7,814 nt of DNA. Origin: Pseudofrankia asymbiotica (lineage in GTDB: Bacteria; Actinomycetota; Actinomycetes; Frankiales; Frankiaceae). Below the pieces are notes generated by a model. That model made no database searches, was not told where the DNA came from, and saw only the letters and a program-made list of their open reading frames with translations. Made by a program: the position numbers and the translations under genes. Within the stretch, counting starts at the first letter, position 1. Every line of letters starts with the position of its first letter. The stretch covers positions 117,823 to 125,636 of the forward strand of contig NZ_MOMC01000043.1 of the NCBI RefSeq assembly GCF_001983105.1. The letters are read 5' to 3'. Shown here piece after piece: positions 1 through 5,657 of this stretch.

Positions 1-42
1 CAGCTCCAGATCCGCGACCGGACCGCGACCGAGCTCGTCCAT
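1..42 (-). CDS. Probable divergent gene, 5' end only (runs off left edge)
   Basis: On the minus strand an ATG lies at 42-40, preceded by a GGGAG ribosome-binding site (complement of 52-56) with a 9-nt spacer. Fourteen codons stay open to the window edge, giving MDELGRGPVADLEL. The divergent position next to a catabolic operon would suit a transcriptional regulator, but 14 residues cannot identify a family. The start rests only on the ribosome-binding site and the open frame. Confidence 0.4.
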   Translation of the reverse strand, partial: MDELGRGPVADLEL

Positions 43-63
43 CAGGCAATTCTCCCGCAGGGC

Positions 64-110
64 TTGACGCCACGGCTGGCGCACTGCAATCTGCCCAAAT
101 ATTAGTGCAC
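64..110 (+). promoter_or_regulatory. Possible promoter/operator upstream of the FAD monooxygenase
   Basis: TTGACG at 64-69 matches a sigma-70 type -35 box in five of six positions. At 17-nt spacing CAATCT (87-92) is a poor -10, keeping only the conserved A and final T. An inverted repeat, GCACT (81-85) and AGTGC (104-108) with an 18-nt spacer, lies in an AT-richer patch (97-104) unusual for this window. It could be an operator for a divergent regulator. Weak evidence throughout. Confidence 0.25.
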
Positions 111-143
111 GCTACTGTTTATCCCCCTCCGAGGTGCCCCCTG

Positions 144-1355
144 ATGAGCAGTGCCACCAGCCCCACCCCTCCCCCCGGCCGTATCGCGGTCTTAGGCGCC
201 GGCCCGGCCGGCATGGCGACCGCGCTGGGCGCGATCAAGGCCGGGCACGCCGTGACCGTCTACGAGCGCTACCGCGAGGCCCGGCCGGCCGGGAACATCC
301 TCAACCTCTGGCCGCCGCCGCTGAAGGCGCTCGGGCTGCTGGGCGTCGACACCGCGGACCTGGGCGCGCCCACGGACTCGCAGTTCCGCAACGCCCGCGG
401 GAAGGTCCGGGTCGACGTCAAGCAGGACGCGGACGTCCGGGCCGCCTATGGTGGCGGGTTCATCGGCCTGTTACGGCCCGAGCTCTACGAGCGGATGCTG
501 GCCGCGATCCCGCTGGGAGTGATCGAGTTCGGTCAGCAGGTGGACCGGATCGAGCAGGACGAGCGAGCTGTCACGCTGCATTTCTCCGACGGCACCACCG
601 CCGAGCATGACGTGCTCGTCGGGGCGGACGGCATCGACTCGCTGGTGCGCCGCACGCTGTGGGGCGACGCGCCCAAACGCGAGCACCGGCTGCAGGCCTT
701 AGGCGGATTCACCCTTGACAAGGTCGACGGCACGACGCCGAACACGAGCGTGATCGGCCACAACCGCACCATCCAGGGCAGCTGGACGTCGATCCGGCAC
801 AAGGGCCGCGACGGCAACCAGTGGTGGGTCCTGAACGCGACCGACCCCGACGCCCCGGCGCCGCCCGACCTCAAGGCGGTCGCGACGCGGCTGGCGACGG
901 GATTCCCGGAGCCGCTGCCCGGGCTCATCGCGGTGACCGAACCACAGAACATGCAGCGCTGGGTGCTGCGCGACCGCGAGCCGCTCGGGCAGTGGTCGAA
1001 GGGCCGGATCACCCTGGCCGGCGACGCCGCGCACCCGACCTCGCCGTACGCCGCCTACGGCGCCGGCATGTCGATCGAGGACGGCTACTTCATCGGCCGC
1101 ACGCTGCGCGGGCTCGACCTGACCGACCTCGCCGCGGTGCGCGCGGCACTGCAGTCCTACGAGGACCGGCGCAAGCCGCACACCCGCTACCAGGTCCAGC
1201 AGGCGTGGCGGCTCGGCAAGATCTTCCACCACCTGCCCGCGCCGCTGCGCCCGCTGCGCGACCTCGTCTTCGACCACACGCCCTTCCTCCAGAAGGTCGC
1301 CGGCGACGCCAACCCGAAAATGATCAGCCAGCAGCTCGCACTCATCGTCGACTGA
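144..1355 (+). CDS. Class A FAD-dependent aromatic monooxygenase (substrate unknown)
   Basis: A 403-aa cytoplasmic flavoprotein hydroxylase of the UbiH/PHBH-like superfamily. Such enzymes insert one oxygen atom into an activated aromatic ring using FAD and NAD(P)H. Visible motifs are the N-terminal dinucleotide fold GAGPAG (residues 18-23) after strand IAVL, the DG motif VLVGADG (157-163), and the GD motif AGDAAHPTSPYAAYGAG with the FAD-contacting Asp at 294, followed by SIEDG. Length is normal for the family. I chose ATG at 144 because GAGG at 131-134 gives a 9-nt spacing. An upstream in-frame GTG at 105 has no visible ribosome-binding site and would add a non-homologous MHATVYPPP extension. 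It is the first gene of the plus-strand block and is separated from the next by 317 nt, so it may form its own transcript. The substrate is probably a phenol or hydroxy-heteroaromatic compound, an inference from family and context only. Confidence 0.9.
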   Translation: MSSATSPTPPPGRIAVLGAGPAGMATALGAIKAGHAVTVYERYREARPAGNILNLWPPPLKALGLLGVDTADLGAPTDSQFRNARGKVRVDVKQDADVRAAYGGGFIGLLRPELYERMLAAIPLGVIEFGQQVDRIEQDERAVTLHFSDGTTAEHDVLVGADGIDSLVRRTLWGDAPKREHRLQALGGFTLDKVDGTTPNTSVIGHNRTIQGSWTSIRHKGRDGNQWWVLNATDPDAPAPPDLKAVATRLATGFPEPLPGLIAVTEPQNMQRWVLRDREPLGQWSKGRITLAGDAAHPTSPYAAYGAGMSIEDGYFIGRTLRGLDLTDLAAVRAALQSYEDRRKPHTRYQVQQAWRLGKIFHHLPAPLRPLRDLVFDHTPFLQKVAGDANPKMISQQLALIVD

Positions 1356-1370
1356 CGGCGACCACCGCGA

Positions 1371-1392
1371 GCAGGACCCACGGGAATCCTGC
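1371..1392 (+). terminator. Small stem-loop just after the monooxygenase stop
   Basis: GCAGGA (1371-1376) pairs with TCCTGC (1387-1392), a 6-bp stem with a 10-nt loop, starting 16 nt after the stop codon. There is no T tract. It could be a weak terminator or an mRNA 3'-end stabiliser. Confidence 0.3.
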
Positions 1393-1461
1393 TGACACCG
1401 GCTTTGCGGCCAGCGCATGCCCGATACGGAACCATGCTCAATCAACCCACCCTGCCGAGAA

Positions 1462-1499
1462 CCGCCGGCGCAGGGGGCGACAGCCCTCGTCGCCGGCGG
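1462..1499 (+). terminator. Strong GC stem-loop in the intergenic region before the FAH gene
   Basis: CCGCCGGCG (1462-1470) pairs perfectly with CGCCGGCGG (1491-1499). Inside the 20-nt loop, GGGC (1475-1478) can pair with GCCC (1483-1486) around a GACA tetraloop, giving a stacked structure. No T run follows, as is common for actinobacterial terminators. It probably separates the monooxygenase transcript from the FAH-SDR-hydrolase-cyclase transcript. A regulatory leader structure is the alternative. The rest of 1356-1672 holds the two mini-ORFs listed separately; I see no convincing promoter in it. Confidence 0.45.
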
Positions 1500-1566
1500 C
1501 TTCTGGCACACAGCTCGCCCGCCTTCCGCGCCGAGCGGGGCGCCACCACATAAGGAGCGCGAATAC

Positions 1567-1626
1567 GTGGTATCCCCAGAACCCGCTTTCCCTGGATGGC
1601 AGCCGGGGGAAGAGTCGTGGGCATGA
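1567..1626 (+). CDS. Possible 19-codon leader ORF with strong ribosome-binding site
   Basis: AAGGAG at 1552-1557 is the best Shine-Dalgarno sequence in the intergenic region. It lies 9 nt before a GTG at 1567. That start opens a 19-residue frame (VVSPEPAFPGWQ... ending SWA) closed by TGA at 1624-1626. The stop overlaps the ATG (1623-1625) of a second mini-ORF in ATGA style. No known leader peptide family is recognised and there is no run of regulatory amino acids. It may be a translation-coupling leader, a decayed gene start, or chance. Confidence 0.3.
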   Translation: MVSPEPAFPGWQPGEESWA

Positions 1627-1676
1627 CCTGGCCATCGCCGCCGCTCGCGCGTGCCGCAGCGGAGAGTCTCCGATGA
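1623..1676 (+). CDS. Possible 17-codon mini-ORF coupling into the FAH gene
   Basis: ATG at 1623 overlaps the stop of the preceding mini-ORF (ATGA, 1623-1626). The frame encodes MTWPSPPLARAAAESLR and ends with TGA at 1674-1676, which overlaps the FAH start codon at 1673 (ATGA again). It has no good ribosome-binding site of its own. It is noted mainly because it bridges the strong Shine-Dalgarno sequence at 1552 to the FAH start through two consecutive stop-start overlaps. Confidence 0.25.
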   Translation: MTWPSPPLARAAAESLR

Positions 1677-2659
1677 GGCTCGCCACCTTCACCACGACCG
1701 CCGGCGCGGACCGGCCCCGAGCGGGCGTCGTCTCGGGCGAGCGGGTGCACCCCTTTCCGCCGGGGCTGACCATGCGCGACCTCGTCGAGCGCGGTCTGGA
1801 GGAGGTACGGCAGCTTGCCGGCGAGGCGCTCACCACCGGCGGCCACCCGCTGGCCGACGTCCGGCTGCTGGCCCCGCTGGCGCCCGCGTCCGTCCGCGAC
1901 TTCGTCGCTTTCGAGGAGCACGTGCAGGGCATCCGCCAGGCCGTCACGGGCGTCGCGGGCGTGCCCGACGCCTGGTACGACGGGCCCACCTTCTACTTCA
2001 CCAACCCGCACGCGATCCTCGGGCCAGAGGAGCCGGTGCCCTTCCCCGCCGCCTGCGCGGCGCGCGACCTCGAGCTGGAGGTCGCCGTCGTCGTCGCCAC
2101 CGCGGGCCGCTCGCTGAGCGTCGAGCAGGCGCGCGACCACGTGTTCGGCTACACGATCATGAACGACTGGTCGGCGCGCGACCTGCAGGGCCGCGAGATG
2201 CAGGTCGGCCTCGGACCCGCCAAGGGCAAGGACTTCGCCACGACCCTGGGCCCGTGGATCGTCACCGCGGACGAGCTCGAACCCCACCGCGACGAGGACG
2301 GGTTCCTGCGGCTGTGGTGCACGGTCAGCGTCAACGGCGCCGAGATCGGCCGTGACCTGCTGTCCAACATGGGCTGGACGTTCGAGGCGCTGATCGCGTA
2401 CGCGTCCCGGGACAGCCGGGTCGAGGCCGGCGACGTGCTCGGTTCGGGCACCGTCGGCAACGGCGGCTGCCTGGGCGAGCTGTGGGGCCGGCGCGGCACG
2501 CAGGACCCGCCCCCGCTCGCACCCGGCGACGTCGTCACGCTCACCGTCGAGGGCATCGGCGCGATCAGCAACGTCGTCGCCGTCGCCGAACCGGCCCCCG
2601 ACCTGCCCGCCGCACGCCTGCGCGACCCGGCACTGGCCCGCAAGGCGGCGTCCTCGTGA
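1673..2659 (+). CDS. Fumarylacetoacetate hydrolase (FAH) family protein
   Basis: A 328-aa protein with the FAH/2-hydroxyhepta-2,4-diene-1,7-dioate isomerase fold. The family hydrolyses, hydrates or decarboxylates 2,4-dioxo or acylpyruvate-type products of aromatic ring breakdown, with a divalent metal. The metal-binding pattern is visible: Glu134 and Glu136 in DLELEVAV, and Asp165 in NDWSARD. The C-terminal signature GDVLGSGTVGNG starts at residue 253. The N-terminal part (FVAFEEHVQGIRQ, then FYFTNPHAILGP) matches the longer FAH-like subgroup of about 320-330 aa. ATG at 1673 has GGAGAG at 1661-1666 as its ribosome-binding site; the frame is open far upstream but the monooxygenase gene occupies that DNA. 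The stop overlaps the SDR GTG (GTGA, 2656-2659), so the two are translationally coupled. Acylpyruvase, hydratase and isomerase activities cannot be told apart here. Confidence 0.9.
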   Translation: MRLATFTTTAGADRPRAGVVSGERVHPFPPGLTMRDLVERGLEEVRQLAGEALTTGGHPLADVRLLAPLAPASVRDFVAFEEHVQGIRQAVTGVAGVPDAWYDGPTFYFTNPHAILGPEEPVPFPAACAARDLELEVAVVVATAGRSLSVEQARDHVFGYTIMNDWSARDLQGREMQVGLGPAKGKDFATTLGPWIVTADELEPHRDEDGFLRLWCTVSVNGAEIGRDLLSNMGWTFEALIAYASRDSRVEAGDVLGSGTVGNGGCLGELWGRRGTQDPPPLAPGDVVTLTVEGIGAISNVVAVAEPAPDLPAARLRDPALARKAASS

Positions 2660-3411
2660 CCGCCCTCGCCGGCCGCACCATCGTCGTCACCGGCGCCGCC
2701 TCAGGAATCGGCGCCGCGGTCGCGTCGGCCGTGGAGGCGGCCGGCGGCACGCCGATCGGCCTGGATCAACAGCCGTCCGCGCGGGTGCGGTCACTCGACG
2801 TCCGCGAACAGGCGCAGTGGGCCGCCTTCGCCGCCCAGCTCGACGGTCGGCCGGTGCACGGGCTCGTCACCTGCGCCGGCATCACCTGGCGGGCACGCCT
2901 GGGCGACGTCGAGCCCGAGGCGTTCTGGAACACGCAGGCGGTCAATGTTCTCGGCCCACTGCTCGCGATCCGGGCGCTGGCCCCGCTCATGCCCGCCGGC
3001 GCCTCGATCGTCACCATCGGATCCCTCGCGGCGCTGCAGGGCCATTACCCGGTCGCGTACACGACGAGCAAGTGGGCGGTCCGCGGCCTCAGCCACGCCG
3101 CCGCGCTCGAGCTCGCCGGCCGAGGAATACGCGTGAACGCCGTCCATCCCGGCTTCATCGACACCGCGATGACCGCGACAGCGCCCCAGACGTTCCGTGA
3201 CGCCTCCCTTGCGCAGACGCCGCTCGGGCGCGCTGGGGCCCCCGAGGAGGTCGCGTCCGTCGTCCTGTTCCTCCTGGGTGACGGCGCCTCGTTTGTCACG
3301 GGCGCCGAGATCCCCGTCGACGGCGGCGCGAGCTCCCACGGCGGCGCCAAGGCGGTCTCCGACGCGCTACGAGCGTCCTACGTCCCACCCACGCCGGTCA
3401 GCGCGGCCTGA
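2656..3411 (+). CDS. Short-chain dehydrogenase/reductase (classical SDR, NAD-type)
   Basis: A 251-aa classical SDR oxidoreductase that oxidises an alcohol or reduces a ketone. The cofactor motif TGAASGIG is at residues 12-19. Asp37 at the end of the second strand (GLDQQ) points to NAD(H) rather than NADP(H). The catalytic tetrad is present: Asn97 (AVNVLG), Ser123 (TIGSLAA), Tyr135 and Lys139 (YTTSK). The usual NNAG is TCAG at 72-75, a tolerated variation. PGFIDTAM and the terminal PVDGG block are also typical. The GTG start at 2656 overlaps the upstream stop (GTGA) and places the glycine motif at the normal distance from the N-terminus. A tail of about 20 residues follows the conserved GG. 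In this operon it probably interconverts a hydroxyl and a keto group on a pathway intermediate. The substrate is unknown. Confidence 0.9.
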   Translation: MTALAGRTIVVTGAASGIGAAVASAVEAAGGTPIGLDQQPSARVRSLDVREQAQWAAFAAQLDGRPVHGLVTCAGITWRARLGDVEPEAFWNTQAVNVLGPLLAIRALAPLMPAGASIVTIGSLAALQGHYPVAYTTSKWAVRGLSHAAALELAGRGIRVNAVHPGFIDTAMTATAPQTFRDASLAQTPLGRAGAPEEVASVVLFLLGDGASFVTGAEIPVDGGASSHGGAKAVSDALRASYVPPTPVSAA

Positions 3412-3445
3412 CACCGCCCGGTCGACAGGCACCGAAGAGGTCACG

Positions 3446-4612
3446 ATGTTCGAGTACTTTCCCGGCAACTACATCTGGAACATGAGCGTCGTCGCGACGC
3501 TCAACAGCGGCGGCCTGATCGACGAGGTCGACCGCGCGTGCCGGCCGCTGCGCGAGCTGGCCGCCCAGGGGGCGGACCTCGGCACCCGCGAGCTGATGGC
3601 CGCGTGGGCCGCCGTCGCCGACCAGCTCGAAGCGCAGGCGGCCGAGGCCGAGAAGGCCGGCCACCGGCGCAGCGCCGGCCAGAAGTACCTGCGCGCGTCG
3701 AACTACCTGAGCCAGGCCGAGCGGATGCAGAGCGCGACGAGCCCCGACCGGCCGGCCGTCTACCAGCGCCTGATGGACCTGCTCGCCAAGGGCATCGAGC
3801 TGATCGACCCGGCGACGACCCGGGTCGAGGTGCCGTTCGAGGACAGCGCGCTGCCGGCGTACTTCACCAGCGCGGCGACACCGGACCGGCCCCGGCCACC
3901 CGTGATGGTCATGTGGAACGGGCTCGACTCGACCAAGGAGCACATGTACGCCTCCGGCTTCGCCGGCGAGCTGGCCGCCCGCGGCATCTCGACGCTGATG
4001 GTCGACTGCCCCGGCAGCGGCGAGGCGCTGCGGCTGCGCGGCCTGAGCGCCCGGGTGACCTCCGAGGACTGGGCGAAAGCCTGCGTGGACTACCTGGAGG
4101 GCCGCGACGACGTCCGCGCCGACCGGATCGGCATCGTCGGCTGGTCGCTGGGCGGCTACTACGCCCCCCGCGCCGCCGCCTTCGAGAAGCGGCTGGCGCT
4201 GTGCGTCGCCTGGGGGGCGAACCACAACTGGGGCGCGGTCCAGAAGCGCCGGCTCGAGCGCGAGGGCGAGAACCCCGTCCCGCACTACTGGGAGCACGTG
4301 CTGTGGGTCTGGGGCGAGACCGACCTGGACACGTTCATCACCAAGGCCGCGGACGTCCACCTCGACGGCGTCGTCCAGCAGATCACCGTGCCGTTCCTCA
4401 TCGCCCACGGCGAGACCGACCGCCAGATCCCGGTCGCCTACGCGCACCGGTCCTACGACCAGGCCGTGCACAGCCCGAAGCGCGAGCTGCGGATCTTCAC
4501 CACCGCGGAGGGCGCGAGCGAGCACATCGGCCTCGACCACCTCCCCCACGTCGGCAGCTTCATCGCCGACTGGATCGAGGCAACCTTCGCCGAGCTGGAC
4601 GCCGGGCGATGA
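3446..4612 (+). CDS. Alpha/beta-hydrolase, 2,6-dihydroxypseudooxynicotine hydrolase / Ayg1-like
   Basis: A 388-aa protein with an N-terminal helical cap (about residues 1-125, Ala/Glu/Arg-rich) and a C-terminal alpha/beta-hydrolase domain. The nucleophile elbow GWSLGG (232-237) places Ser234 as nucleophile. The following YYAPRAAAFEKRLA is characteristic of the family that includes the nicotine-pathway C-C hydrolase acting on 2,6-dihydroxypseudooxynicotine and the fungal polyketide-shortening enzyme Ayg1. The likely acid is Asp325 (AHGETDRQIP) and the base His360 (SEHIGLDH). Known members split a C-C bond next to a ketone on a polyhydroxy ring without oxygen. ATG at 3446 is preceded by GAAGAGG (3434-3440) and lies 34 nt after the SDR. 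Its stop overlaps the cyclase start (ATGA, 4609-4612). An esterase role is possible, but the cap and elbow favour C-C hydrolysis. Confidence 0.8.
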   Translation: MFEYFPGNYIWNMSVVATLNSGGLIDEVDRACRPLRELAAQGADLGTRELMAAWAAVADQLEAQAAEAEKAGHRRSAGQKYLRASNYLSQAERMQSATSPDRPAVYQRLMDLLAKGIELIDPATTRVEVPFEDSALPAYFTSAATPDRPRPPVMVMWNGLDSTKEHMYASGFAGELAARGISTLMVDCPGSGEALRLRGLSARVTSEDWAKACVDYLEGRDDVRADRIGIVGWSLGGYYAPRAAAFEKRLALCVAWGANHNWGAVQKRRLEREGENPVPHYWEHVLWVWGETDLDTFITKAADVHLDGVVQQITVPFLIAHGETDRQIPVAYAHRSYDQAVHSPKRELRIFTTAEGASEHIGLDHLPHVGSFIADWIEATFAELDAGR

Positions 4613-5586
4613 ACCCCGGCGACCTCGACCGCACCGACCCGGCGGGAGCCGTCGCCGCGGCGGCCAAGCGGGTCTCCAACTGGGGCCGGTGGGGCGCGGA
4701 CGACGTCCGGGGCACGATGAACTTCCTCGACGCGGACAGGCGCCGCGCGGCGGCGGCCCTCGTGCGCACCGGCGAGTCGTACTCGCTCGCGCAGCGCTTC
4801 GACATGGACGGCCCGCAGAAGGGCTGGCGGCGGCGCACCAACCCGGTCCACACCATGCTCGACACCGGGGTCGACGCCGTCCACGGCGACCAGGGCTTCC
4901 CGCACGGCATCGGCGGCGCCGACGACGTCATCGCGATGCCGCTGCAGTGCTCGACCCAGTGGGACGGCCTCGGGCACATCTTCGACCACGGCGTGGCGTG
5001 GAACGGCCGGCCAGCCGACAAGGTCGTCACCAGCCTCGGCGACCTCGTCACCGGCATCGAGACCGTCGCCGACGTCATCGCCGGGCGCGGCGTGCTGCTC
5101 GACGTCGGCCGGGCGATCGGCACCGACGGGGAGCTGCCCGACGGGTTCGCGATCACCACCGAGCACCTCGCGCGGACCATCGAGCGCCAGGGCGCCTCGG
5201 CCGCGGTCGGGCGCGGCGACCTGCTGCTCGTGCGCACCGGCCAGCTGACCCGCGCGCGCCGCGACGGCTGGGGCGACTACGCCGGCGGCCCGGCGCCCGG
5301 TCTGTCCTTCACGACCGCCGACTGGCTGCACGGCACCGAGATCGCCGCCATCGCGACCGACACCTGGGGCTTCGAGGTCCGGCCCAACGAGTTCGACCAC
5401 GCGTTCCAGCCCCTGCACCAGGTCGCGATCCCGCACATCGGCCTGTTCCTCGGCGAGATGTGGGACCTCGACGCGCTTGCCACCGCCTGCGCCGCCGACG
5501 GCGTCTACGAGTTCTTCCTGACCGCCGGCCCGCTACCGGTGACGGGCGCGGTCGGCGCGCCCGTCAACCCGATCGCGGTGCGATGA
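4609..5586 (+). CDS. Cyclase family protein (PF04199, kynurenine formamidase-like) with altered metal motif
   Basis: A 325-aa member of the superfamily of kynurenine formamidase KynB and isatin hydrolase, metal-dependent hydrolases of amides, lactones or lactams. The canonical motif H-x-G-x-H-x-D-x-x-x-H reads here as Q113-C-S115-T-Q117-W-D119-G-L-G-H123. The Asp and last His are kept, but both leading His ligands are Gln. The second metal half-site appears kept as His270 and Glu283 (PLHQVAIPHIGLFLGEMW). The N-terminal SNWGRWGADDVRGTMNF (23-39) is typical of the longer actinobacterial and proteobacterial subgroup. The start at 4609 is fixed by ATGA overlap with the hydrolase stop, implying coupling; it is the last gene of the block. 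It probably hydrolyses a lactone, lactam or enol-ester intermediate. The substrate and even the metal state are uncertain given the Gln substitutions. Confidence 0.85.
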   Translation: MNPGDLDRTDPAGAVAAAAKRVSNWGRWGADDVRGTMNFLDADRRRAAAALVRTGESYSLAQRFDMDGPQKGWRRRTNPVHTMLDTGVDAVHGDQGFPHGIGGADDVIAMPLQCSTQWDGLGHIFDHGVAWNGRPADKVVTSLGDLVTGIETVADVIAGRGVLLDVGRAIGTDGELPDGFAITTEHLARTIERQGASAAVGRGDLLLVRTGQLTRARRDGWGDYAGGPAPGLSFTTADWLHGTEIAAIATDTWGFEVRPNEFDHAFQPLHQVAIPHIGLFLGEMWDLDALATACAADGVYEFFLTAGPLPVTGAVGAPVNPIAVR

Positions 5587-5591
5587 CCCGT

Positions 5592-5606
5592 CCGCGGTGA
5601 CCGCGG
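5592..5606. terminator. Short hairpin after the cyclase gene
   Basis: CCGCGG (5592-5597) and CCGCGG (5601-5606) form a 6-bp stem around TGA, 5 nt after the cyclase stop. The block is a 15-nt near-perfect palindrome. It probably acts with the larger hairpin downstream. Confidence 0.4.
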
Positions 5607-5623
5607 CGCGGGCGCGCTGAGCC

Positions 5624-5657
5624 CCCGGTCGCCCCGCAACGGCGCGGGGCGACCGGG
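5624..5657. terminator. Bidirectional terminator between convergent operons (perfect 14-bp stem)
   Basis: CCCGGTCGCCCCGC (5624-5637) is the exact reverse complement of GCGGGGCGACCGGG (5644-5657), with a 6-nt loop AACGGC. It sits between the converging cyclase and pobA genes and abuts the pobA stop codon (complement of 5658-5660). No T tract flanks it on either side, consistent with stem-only actinobacterial terminators. Being symmetric, it can serve both transcripts. Confidence 0.8.

Noticed and set aside
105..143. GTG start at 105 for the monooxygenase
   Set aside because: No ribosome-binding site in front and a non-conserved extension; ATG at 144 has GAGG at a 9-nt spacing.
1404..1428. TTGCGG ... 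GATACG as a promoter for the FAH operon
   Set aside because: The spacing is too short for a sigma-70 type promoter and both boxes match poorly.
699..1511. 270-codon minus-strand frame opposite the monooxygenase
   Set aside because: Arg-rich shadow without motifs or a convincing ribosome-binding site; the plus-strand gene has all three FAD motifs.
821..1672. Long N-terminal extension of the FAH frame
   Set aside because: It overlaps the monooxygenase gene in another frame and reads as Arg/Pro/Ala-rich noise; ATG at 1673 has a ribosome-binding site and starts family-like sequence.
5583..5600. ATGA overlap at the cyclase stop opening a small ORF
   Set aside because: It closes after five codons (MTRPR) inside the first terminator hairpin; a chance start.
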